Shown piece by piece: positions 6,660 to 11,956 of a stretch of 11,956 bases of DNA. The position numbers and the translations under genes are program-made. Position 1 is the first letter of the stretch. Every line of letters starts with the position of its first letter. The DNA is from JBHIBA01 sp046758845 (GTDB lineage Bacteria; UBA8248; JACPRG01; G963555815): contig JBHIBA010000131.1 of NCBI GenBank assembly GCA_046758845.1, forward strand, positions 1 to 11,956, read 5' to 3'. The notes under the pieces were generated by a model, which saw only the letters and a program-made list of their open reading frames with translations, did no database searches and was not told where the DNA came from.

Positions 6660-7841
6660 GTGATCTTGCGCCGCATTTACCTGGATCACAACGCCACGAC
6701 GCCGATCAGGCCCGAGGTCTTGGAGGCCTTTCTTCCCTTTTATCGGGAAAAGTTCGCCAATCCCTCCAGCGTCCACGCCGAGGGTCAGGAGACCCGCGTG
6801 GCGGTGGAAGAAGCGCGCGAGAAGGTGGCCGCCCTGCTGGGCGCGAAACCCCGGGAGATCGTGTTCACCGGGTGCGGGACCGAATCCGACAACATGGCCA
6901 TCCGGGGGGTTCTGGCGGCCAGCGTGGAAAAGGGCAGGCACGTCGTCACGACCGCCATCGAGCACCCCGCCGTCCTGGAAACCTGCAAGTCTCTGGAGAC
7001 CGAAGGCGTCCACGTCACGTTTGTCCCCGTAGGCCGCTCGGGAGTCGTTGACCCGGACGAGGTCGCCAAGGCCATCCGGGACGACACGGTTCTCGTCAGC
7101 GCGATGCACGGAAACAATGAATCGGGCTGCGTCCAGCCCGTCGCCGAGATCGGCCGGATCGCGAAGGAACGGGGGAAAGTCTTCCACACCGACGCCGTTC
7201 AGACGACGGGAAAGGTCCCCATCGACGTGGACGCGATGAACGTCGATCTCCTCGCCCTCTCCGGGCACAAGCTGAACGCCCCGAAGGGGATCGGCGCCCT
7301 TTACATTCGTGAAGGAACGCCGATGGAGACCCTTATTTACGGCGGCCACCAGGAGCGCAACCGCCGCTCCGGGACGGAGAACGTCGCCGGAATCGTCGCC
7401 CTGGGAAAAGCCTGCGAGCTGGCGATGCAGGAAATGGAGGTGGAGTCGGCAAGGCTCAAGCGCCTTCGGGATCGTTTGCAAGAGGGGCTTTTGGAAAGCA
7501 TCCCGGAGGTGGAAGTCAACGGAGACCCGGAACGCCGCCTTCCCGGAACGCTGAACCTGAGCTTCCGGGCGGTGGGCGGCGAACCCCTCCTCATCAACCT
7601 GGACCTGGCGGGCGTGGCCGTCTCCACGGGTTCGGCCTGCGCCAGCGGGAACACCGAGCCATCCCACGTCTTGAAGGCGATGGGAATCCCCAAGGACCTG
7701 ATCGAGGGTTCCCTGCGCTTCAGCCTGGGATGGGGAAACACCGAGGAGGACGTGGACTACGTCATCGAGGTCCTTCCGGGCATTGTCTCGCGTCTTCGGG
7801 CCATCTCGGGAAAGTGGGACGCGGAGAAAATCACGGCCTGA
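6660..7841 (+). CDS. Cysteine desulfurase, NifS/IscS family
   Basis: This PLP enzyme removes sulfur from L-cysteine as a persulfide for Fe-S cluster assembly, giving alanine. The 393 residues match the family's usual length. Visible features, in order, are YLDHNATTP (7-15), GCGTESDN (71-78), the PLP-contacting EHPAVL with His102, HTDAVQ (Asp178, Gln181), SGHKLNAPKG with the Schiff-base Lys204, and STGSACASG (322-330) with the catalytic Cys327 in the flexible loop. SGTENVAGI (237-245) is also present. The first start is the GTG at 6660, but AGGGAG (6651-6656) is only 3 bases away. The in-frame TTG at 6666, giving a protein two residues shorter, has a 9-base spacing and may be the real start. 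The scaffold gene follows on the same strand, forming a minimal Isc-like pair. No hscA, hscB or ferredoxin gene is in the window. Confidence 0.95.
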   Translation: MILRRIYLDHNATTPIRPEVLEAFLPFYREKFANPSSVHAEGQETRVAVEEAREKVAALLGAKPREIVFTGCGTESDNMAIRGVLAASVEKGRHVVTTAIEHPAVLETCKSLETEGVHVTFVPVGRSGVVDPDEVAKAIRDDTVLVSAMHGNNESGCVQPVAEIGRIAKERGKVFHTDAVQTTGKVPIDVDAMNVDLLALSGHKLNAPKGIGALYIREGTPMETLIYGGHQERNRRSGTENVAGIVALGKACELAMQEMEVESARLKRLRDRLQEGLLESIPEVEVNGDPERRLPGTLNLSFRAVGGEPLLINLDLAGVAVSTGSACASGNTEPSHVLKAMGIPKDLIEGSLRFSLGWGNTEEDVDYVIEVLPGIVSRLRAISGKWDAEKITA

Positions 7842-7914
7842 GACGACGCCCGGCCCTTCACGGACGCGAAATCCCCCGGTGCTGAATGGTTTTTCTTCAA
7901 ATAGGCCTGGTCCT

Positions 7915-8298
7915 GTGTCCCCGAAACGGACAGACGCATTTCGAACTCCCCAGCTTATCGACCACCTGACTCACCCCCGCAACGCGGGCGAGCTGGAGGA
8001 CGCCGACGCCGCCGTCGCGGTCACCAACCCGGTGTGCGGGGACGAATTGAAGCTCTTTTTGAAAGTCGAGGACGGGCGGATCGCCGACGTACGCTTCAAG
8101 GCCTACGGCTGCGCCGCCGCCCTCGCCGCCAGCTCTCTGCTGACGGAAATGGTCAAGGGCAAGACCCCGGAAGAAGCCCGCGCCATCACGTGCCGGGACA
8201 TCTCTGAAGGCCTGGGGGGCCTGCCCCAACACAAGATCCACGCGGGCGACCTAGCCGAGGACGCCCTCCAGGAGGCCCTGGACCAGTTGAAAAAATAA
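7915..8298 (+). CDS. IscU/NifU-N-type Fe-S scaffold protein lacking the usual third cysteine
   Basis: The 127-residue protein matches the IscU fold: LIDHLTHPRNAGEL (14-27), NPVCGDE (38-44) with Cys41 and Asp43, YGCAAALAAS (64-73) with Cys66, and GGLPQHKIHAGDLAEDAL (101-118). IscU normally assembles a nascent [2Fe-2S] cluster on three Cys plus His or Asp. Here the third Cys, expected right after His109, is Ala110. A separate Cys93 (ITCRDI) lies earlier and is not a known ligand. The start is uncertain. The GTG at 7915 is the closest plausible start to the conserved N-terminus and leaves a 73-base gap after the desulfurase stop, but its ribosome-binding site is weak. The frame is open further upstream into the desulfurase gene, which I consider non-coding for this protein. 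Its place directly after a desulfurase gene supports the assignment. Confidence 0.85.
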   Translation: MSPKRTDAFRTPQLIDHLTHPRNAGELEDADAAVAVTNPVCGDELKLFLKVEDGRIADVRFKAYGCAAALAASSLLTEMVKGKTPEEARAITCRDISEGLGGLPQHKIHAGDLAEDALQEALDQLKK

Positions 8299-8331
8299 CC
8301 AGGGGGCGCTTTTTGAAAACCGCCCCCCTGG
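8299..8331. terminator. Hairpin directly after the scaffold stop codon
   Basis: CCAGGGGGCG (8299-8308) pairs with CGCCCCCCTGG (8321-8331) with one bulged C. The loop is T-rich, then A-rich. It begins at the base after the TAA. No T-run follows the right arm, so Rho-independent termination is uncertain. Its left arm and loop share an exact 14-base match with the hairpin at 11864-11896. Confidence 0.45.
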
Positions 8332-8574
8332 ACCCCCCGGAAAACTTTTGGCGGCCCGGCATGTGGGTCGATGACCCGCATGGCCGGGCCTGCTTGGGCT
8401 GGGCTGCTGGTTGGGTGCGCCGATTGTCCGGGACCTTTGGGTGGCTCCCTTCTTTGGCCGGATGCCCGTCTGGCTTCGCCAGCCGCAGCATCCGGCCAAC
8501 GAGCCAGCTTTTGCGAAAGAAGGCGGCCCTTCCGGGCCGCCCTCTTTCGCGAATAGAAAGTTTTGCTGGGGGGT
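8332..8574. repeat. Hairpin-rich intergenic element bounded by an imperfect inverted repeat
   Basis: The ends match as an inverted repeat: ACCCCCCGGAAAACTTT (8332-8348) against the reverse complement of 8557-8574 (ACCCCCCAGCAAAACTTT). Three strong hairpins lie inside. The first is GGCCCGGC (8353-8360) with GCCGGGCC (8383-8390), closed by ATG/CAT and GGGTC/GACCC. The second is GGCCGGATGC (8456-8465) with GCATCCGGCC (8488-8497), enclosing CTGGC/GCCAG. The third is GCGAAAGA-a-GGCGGCCC (8513-8529) with GGGCCGCC-c-TCTTTCGC (8534-8550), loop TTCC. This looks like a MITE-like or REP-like mobile repeat, or a structured transcript. No transposase is seen. Frames crossing it are artefacts of the palindromes. 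Confidence 0.6.
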
Positions 8575-8803
8575 ACGAGGGGGCGGACGCGCGGCGTCAG
8601 GTTTCTGCACTTGCGTGCCTGGTCAATCACCTCTCGAAAGGCGTGCGCCACAGGCGCTCGGCTTAAGCAGATGGGGGTCCAACCGCAGTTCGGCCGGCAC
8701 GTCAGTGCCCAAGAAGCGCCCCCCGCAACAACCCCGCACCAAAAACGCGGCCTCTCAAGCCCTTGAGACAATACTTGTGACATTCCCGAACCTCCTTTTC
8801 CGG
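8575..8803. other. Intergenic stretch with no recognisable gene
   Basis: I see no convincing coding sequence, RNA gene or repeat here. A short minus-strand frame near 8620-8720 reads roughly FLGTDVPAELRLDPHLLKPSACGARLSRGD before a stop. It has a protein-like flavour but is too short to call, and could be a gene remnant. Confidence 0.4.
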
Positions 8804-8833
8804 TTGCCGAGCTCACGTCGGGTTCCTTATACT
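8804..8833 (+). promoter_or_regulatory. Candidate promoter of the epimerase gene
   Basis: TTGCCG (8804-8809) and TATACT (8828-8833) are separated by 18 bases. The predicted start near 8840 leaves a leader of about 55 bases, ending in a strong ribosome-binding site, GAGAGGAG (8882-8889), 5 bases before the ATG. Confidence 0.5.
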
Positions 8834-8894
8834 TCCCGGTTGGATATTTCGCTCTTGTCAGGGCGAGCGTCGAAACTGATCGAGAGGAGCGGGC

Positions 8895-10010
8895 ATGCGG
8901 ATTTTGGTGACGGGGGGAGCCGGGTTTATCGCGTCCTTCCTTGTAGATGAGCTGGTACGGCTCGGACATGATGTCCGGGTCTTCGATAACCTGGCCGAAC
9001 AGGTCCACCTGGACGGAGAGCCTCCGGATTACCTGAACCCCGAGGCGGAGTTCATCCGCGGCGACGTCCGCGACCGGGAAATCCTGAAGTGCGCGCTGGA
9101 TGGCGTCGAGGCCGTCTTCCATGAGGCCGCCGCCGTCGGCGTCGGGCAGTCCCAATACGAAATCAAGCATTACGTGGACGCGAACATCGGAGGGACGGCG
9201 AATCTCCTGGACATCCTGGCCAACGAAGATCACCGGGTCGGGAAGATCGTCGTCGCGGCCTCGATGAGCAGTTACGGCGAGGGGTGCTACCGCTGTGAGA
9301 CGCATGGGATCGTCCGTCCGCCCCTGCGGACAGACGAGCAGATGGCCCGCGAGGAGTGGGAGCTTTTCTGCCCGGAGTGCGGCTCCGTCCTGGCAGCCGT
9401 CCCCACCGACGAGACGGCCGCCTACTTCCCGAATTCCGTTTACGCCATCACGAAGGAGGTCCAGGAGGACCTGGTCCTGAACTTTGGCCGGACCTACGGC
9501 ATCCCTGCGGTGGCCCTGCGGTACTTCAACGTCTACGGACCCCGTCAGTCCCTGAGCAACCCTTACACAGGCGTGGCGGCCATCTTCCTGAGCCGTCTCA
9601 AGAACGGCAACCCCCCCGTTGTCTACGAGGACGGCCTTCAGACCCGCGATTTCGTCTCCGTTCACGACGTCGTCCGGGCCAACGTGCTGGCTTTGGAGCG
9701 GACGCTGGACGGCCCCGCCAGCTTCAACATCGGAATGGGAACGCCGCGGACCATCGTCTCCATCGCGGAGACCCTGGCCGACCTCCTGGAGGTGGACATC
9801 ACCCCCCACGTCGCCCAAACCTTCCGCAAGGGGGACGTTCGCCACGTCTACGCGGATGTCTCCCGCGCCCGGGAGCAGCTGGGCTTTGAGCCGAGGGTCA
9901 GCTTCGAGGACGGCATGCGGGAGCTCATCCAGTGGTCTTTGGAAGCGAAATCAGCCGACTACTTTGAAGAGGCGACAGAACAGCTCAAGCGGCGGGGCCT
10001 GGTCACTTGA
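8895..10010 (+). CDS. Extended SDR nucleotide-sugar epimerase, dTDP-L-rhamnose 4-epimerase-like
   Basis: The 371-residue NAD-dependent epimerase/dehydratase has an N-terminal Rossmann motif, TGGAGFIAS (6-14), and the acidic VFDN (29-32) that binds the cofactor ribose. HEAAAVGV (76-83), the catalytic region SMSSYGEG (123-130) and YAITK (Tyr183, Lys187) follow. RYFNVYGPRQ (209-218) and TRDFVSVHDVV (250-260) are C-terminal substrate-binding motifs. Between the Ser and Tyr sits an insertion with four Cys arranged CYRC (131-134) and CPEC (159-162), probably binding zinc. This insertion is seen in proteins annotated as dTDP-L-rhamnose 4-epimerase, which make dTDP-6-deoxy-L-talose. The exact substrate is inferred, and a UDP-sugar epimerase is possible. 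The ATG has an excellent ribosome-binding site. It is monocistronic in this window and converges with pyruvate kinase. Confidence 0.88.
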   Translation: MRILVTGGAGFIASFLVDELVRLGHDVRVFDNLAEQVHLDGEPPDYLNPEAEFIRGDVRDREILKCALDGVEAVFHEAAAVGVGQSQYEIKHYVDANIGGTANLLDILANEDHRVGKIVVAASMSSYGEGCYRCETHGIVRPPLRTDEQMAREEWELFCPECGSVLAAVPTDETAAYFPNSVYAITKEVQEDLVLNFGRTYGIPAVALRYFNVYGPRQSLSNPYTGVAAIFLSRLKNGNPPVVYEDGLQTRDFVSVHDVVRANVLALERTLDGPASFNIGMGTPRTIVSIAETLADLLEVDITPHVAQTFRKGDVRHVYADVSRAREQLGFEPRVSFEDGMRELIQWSLEAKSADYFEEATEQLKRRGLVT

Positions 10011-10317
10011 GGGGGCCGGCCCGCTAGTGCTCCTGTCCATAAATTCGCATACAAATATTAAGGTCGTAGCCCCGATCTGAGCGAAGGGTCGGAGACCCCG
10101 CGGGCGCAGCCCGGAGCGGAGATCGGGGTGGATTCACAGGCCGCGATTTCCGCGGCGCCTGTACTGAGCAAAGCGAATGTGCTCAAATCGCGGCTACGCC
10201 TCTTGTGCAAGAGTACCCTGTGGATCAACGCGTTGCCTGAGCCGGAGGACATCGCCATACGTCACCGTAATTCCGGCTAGGAGTACTAGGGACAAGATTC
10301 CCCAAGGTAGTGCGGGC
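10011..10317. other. Intergenic region between convergent epimerase and pyruvate kinase
   Basis: This 307-base gap contains the REP-like pair (10066-10197), a short palindrome, CTCTTG/CAAGAG (10200-10213), and no credible gene. No hairpin followed by a T-run is visible for either flanking gene. Short frames crossing it are generated by the palindromes. Confidence 0.6.
10066..10197. repeat. Pair of inverted REP-like palindromes (BIME-like)
   Basis: Two units face each other. Unit 1, on the plus strand, starts GTAG (10066-10069). A 9-base stem follows, CCCCGATCT (10070-10078) with AGATCGGGG (10120-10128), enclosing two small hairpins, GGGTC/GACCC (10086-10098) and CGGGC/GCCCG (10101-10113). 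Unit 2, on the minus strand, starts GTAG (10194-10197 read in reverse). It also has a 9-base stem, CCGCGATTT (10141-10149) with AAATCGCGG (10185-10193), enclosing TGAGCA/TGCTCA. A GTAG head before a palindrome is characteristic of REP sequences linked to RAYT transposases. The pair sits between convergent genes, a common REP location. The units are longer than typical REPs. No RAYT gene is present here. Confidence 0.65.
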
Positions 10318-11745
10318 TCACCGGCTGACCCCCTTCACCGTGTGAACCTTGAGGAGATTCGTCGGTCCCCCTTCTGAAACCGGGGACCCCCCAACGATCA
10401 CCACGGCCTCGCCTCTTCGGACGAGGCGCCTTCTGAGCAGATCCCCCTCGACCCATTCGATCATCTCCTCGATCCGGTCGCCCAGCGGCATGGAAAAGGG
10501 GGTGACCCCCCAGTCCAGCGACAGCCGCCGCAGCACCGCCTCGTCGGGCGTGTAGGCGAGGAGCCTCACGCGGGGGCGGTGCTTGGAGACCCAGCGGGCC
10601 GTCCAACCCGAGCGGGTGAAGGCGATGATCGCCCGGGCGGAAACGTCCCGGGCCGCCTGGCAAGCGGCGGCGGCGACCGCCGTGGAAGGGGAGAATGACC
10701 GGTCGGGAAAATCGCGGAAGGGGCCGTCCGAAGACCTCTCCGTTTCCTGGATGATGCGGGACATCATCGTCACGGCTTCCACCGGGTAGCGGCCCGCCGC
10801 GGTCTCCCCCGACAGCATGACGGCGTCCGTGCCGTCGAGGATGGCGTTGGCCACGTCGGAGGCTTCGGCGCGCGTAGGCTGGGGATTCTCGATCATGGAG
10901 TGGAGCATCTGCGTGGCCGTGATGACGGGGTACCCCCGCACGTTCGTCGCCTCGATGATCCTCTTCTGGACCATCGGGACCCTCTCGGGAAGCAGCTCGA
11001 CGCCCAGGTCCCCCCGCGCCACCATGACCCCGTCCGTCTCGTCCAGGATGGAGTCGAAGTTCTCCACCGCCTGGGGCTTTTCGACCTTGGCGATGATGGG
11101 GATACGGTCCCCCTGCCTGCGCATGAAGCGCCGGGCCGTCTGAATATCCTTCGCGGAGCGGACGAATGAGACGGCCACGTAGTCCGCCTTGTGTTCCACG
11201 GCAAAGGTCAGCCCCTCGCGGTCCTTGCGGGTGAGAGAGGGCATGGAGAGAGCGGATCCCGGCAGGTTGATCCCCTTGTGGCTTCGCAGCATCCCGCCGT
11301 GGACGATGCGGCAACGGATATCCCGCCCCAGGATTTCATGGACCGTCAGATGGATCCTTCCGTCATCGATGAGGATCCTGTCCCCGGGACGGACCTCCCG
11401 GGCCAGACCGGGGTAGCTGGCGGCGACCCGCCTTGCCGTCCCCATCACGCGGCGGCCCGTGAGGATGATCTCCTCTCCGGCTTTCAGGGAGACCCCTCCG
11501 CCGAGGATTTCCCCGACGCGGATTTTCGGTCCCGGAAGATCGCAGAGGACGGCGACGGGATTGCCCAGGTCAGCGGCCGCACGGCGGACGTTTCGGAGGG
11601 TATCGGCGTGCTCCTGAATCGTGCCATGCGAGATGTTCAGACGCGCCACGTCCAGCCCGGCCCGGATCAGCCGGGCGATCATCTCGGGAGAGCTGCTTGC
11701 CGGTCCCAGCGTGCCGACGATCTTGACTCGTCTCTCGCCCGCCAT
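10318..11745 (-). CDS. pyk: Pyruvate kinase, probably of the K+-independent type
   Basis: This enzyme transfers phosphate from phosphoenolpyruvate to ADP in the last step of glycolysis. The 475-residue length is normal. Landmarks are KIVGTLGPASSSP (8-20), ARLNISHG (34-41), DLPGPKIRV (69-77), and SFVRSAKDIQ (193-202). IIAKVEKPQAVENF (217-230) carries the catalytic Lys220 and metal-binding Glu222. Asp246 lies in ARGDLG, then ITATQMLHSM (275-284) and MLSGETAAGRYP (310-321). The C-terminal domain has FTRSGWTA and ends near GGSPVSEGGPTNLLKVH. In the DLPGPKIRV stretch, Leu70, Lys74 and Val77 replace the Thr, Glu and Thr of K+-dependent enzymes, pointing to K+ independence. The ATG at 11745 is the first start after an in-frame stop. 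Its ribosome-binding site (GAGGGG, about 13 bases away) is weak. Confidence 0.96.
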   Translation of the reverse strand: MAGERRVKIVGTLGPASSSPEMIARLIRAGLDVARLNISHGTIQEHADTLRNVRRAAADLGNPVAVLCDLPGPKIRVGEILGGGVSLKAGEEIILTGRRVMGTARRVAASYPGLAREVRPGDRILIDDGRIHLTVHEILGRDIRCRIVHGGMLRSHKGINLPGSALSMPSLTRKDREGLTFAVEHKADYVAVSFVRSAKDIQTARRFMRRQGDRIPIIAKVEKPQAVENFDSILDETDGVMVARGDLGVELLPERVPMVQKRIIEATNVRGYPVITATQMLHSMIENPQPTRAEASDVANAILDGTDAVMLSGETAAGRYPVEAVTMMSRIIQETERSSDGPFRDFPDRSFSPSTAVAAAACQAARDVSARAIIAFTRSGWTARWVSKHRPRVRLLAYTPDEAVLRRLSLDWGVTPFSMPLGDRIEEMIEWVEGDLLRRRLVRRGEAVVIVGGSPVSEGGPTNLLKVHTVKGVSR

Positions 11746-11863
11746 TTTCGTGCGTCACCCCTCAGGACAGGGCCGGAACGCCTTCAGACGAAATCGGACG
11801 CATTATTAACAGGAGCGCTTAATCGTTGACATCGTATCTATGAAAGACCCGCTTTTGTTTTCT

Positions 11864-11896
11864 GCGGGGGGCGCTTTTTGCAAGGCGCCCCCCCGC
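11864..11896. repeat. GC-rich hairpin related to the one at 8299-8331
   Basis: GCGGGGGGCGC (11864-11874) pairs with GCGCCCCCCCGC (11885-11896) with one bulged C around a T-rich loop. The 14 bases at 11867-11880 are identical to 8302-8315. It lies upstream of pyruvate kinase and immediately before a REP pair, so it may be a dispersed repeat or the end of a gene beyond the window. Confidence 0.5.
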
Positions 11897-11902
11897 GCCC
11901 AG

Positions 11903-11955
11903 GTAGGGCGGCCATCTTGGCCGCCAGCGGAAGGCGGGCTGGAAGCCCGCCCTAC
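11903..11955. repeat. Second pair of inverted REP sequences, at the right edge
   Basis: Unit 1 reads GTAG (11903-11906), then GGCGGCCA (11907-11914), loop TCT and TGGCCGCC (11918-11925). Unit 2 is on the opposite strand: GGCGGGCT (11933-11940), loop GGA and AGCCCGCC (11944-11951), then CTAC (11952-11955), so it also starts GTAG when read in reverse. The outer arms are complementary as well, from GGTAGGGCGG to CCGCCCTACC. This is a compact REP pair of the GTAG type, different in sequence from the pair at 10066-10197. Confidence 0.75.
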
Positions 11956-11956
11956 C

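Noticed and set aside
8299..8600. CRISPR array
   Set aside because: The repeated appearance comes from inverted hairpins. There are no direct repeats with regular spacers and no cas genes.
8411..8950. 179-codon plus-strand open frame
   Set aside because: It is created by the palindromic element (it reads a mirrored FAKEGGPSGPPSFA pattern) and runs into the epimerase start in another frame.
8103..9845. 580-codon minus-strand open frame
   Set aside because: It lies antisense to the scaffold and epimerase genes and crosses the hairpin-rich element. It has no recognisable domain and reflects high G+C codon bias.
10066..10197. Possible tRNA or clover-leaf RNA gene
   Set aside because: The folding is clover-like but there is no T-loop, anticodon arm or CCA-type acceptor end. 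The GTAG-headed inverted pair explains it better.
10058..10258. 66-codon minus-strand open frame
   Set aside because: It spans the REP-like pair and is a product of the palindromes.
11826..11831. TTGACA as a -35 for a plus-strand promoter
   Set aside because: No acceptable -10 lies 16-18 bases downstream and no gene follows within the window.

Overview
This is a GC-rich bacterial chromosome segment with complete or near-complete genes on both strands. Sampled stretches of the housekeeping genes run close to 70% G+C. Sampled stretches of the first ~1.5 kb are only about 42-45%. The core functions (pyruvate kinase, a cysteine desulfurase with an IscU-type scaffold, surface-glycan enzymes) and the GTAG-headed palindromic repeats fit a free-living, probably Gram-negative-type bacterium. 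I cannot name a phylum from sequence alone.

Layout. Positions 1-1562 (minus strand) hold a low-GC two-gene cassette. It contains a protein with a gamma-glutamylcyclotransferase-like YGSN motif, followed 4 bases later by an unrecognised protein that runs off the left edge. Positions 1590-3855 (minus) hold a small conserved-looking unknown protein and, upstream of it, a fused GT4-type glycosyltransferase plus SAM methyltransferase with a good promoter. Positions 4094-6512 (plus, divergent) hold a lysylphosphatidylglycerol-synthase-TM/flippase-like membrane protein and an unrecognised polytopic membrane protein. Positions 6602-8298 (plus) hold an Fe-S cluster assembly pair, NifS/IscS-type desulfurase then IscU-type scaffold, behind a near-consensus promoter overlapped by an inverted repeat. 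Positions 8299-8894 carry no credible gene but a dense cluster of hairpins bounded by an imperfect inverted repeat, then the promoter of the next gene. Positions 8895-10010 (plus) hold an extended SDR nucleotide-sugar epimerase with a zinc-ribbon insertion, resembling dTDP-L-rhamnose 4-epimerases. Positions 10011-10317 hold a pair of inverted REP-like palindromes. Positions 10318-11745 (minus) hold pyruvate kinase. The right end carries a hairpin and a second, different inverted REP pair.

How it fits together. The glycosyltransferase-methyltransferase fusion, the two membrane proteins and the epimerase suggest a cell-surface glycan theme. This is inference, since they lie in at least three transcription units interrupted by the Fe-S genes. 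The Fe-S pair and pyruvate kinase are housekeeping. Points most worth a second look are the low-GC cassette, the glycosyltransferase-methyltransferase fusion, the scaffold lacking the usual third cysteine, the hairpin-rich intergenic element and the two REP-pair families.
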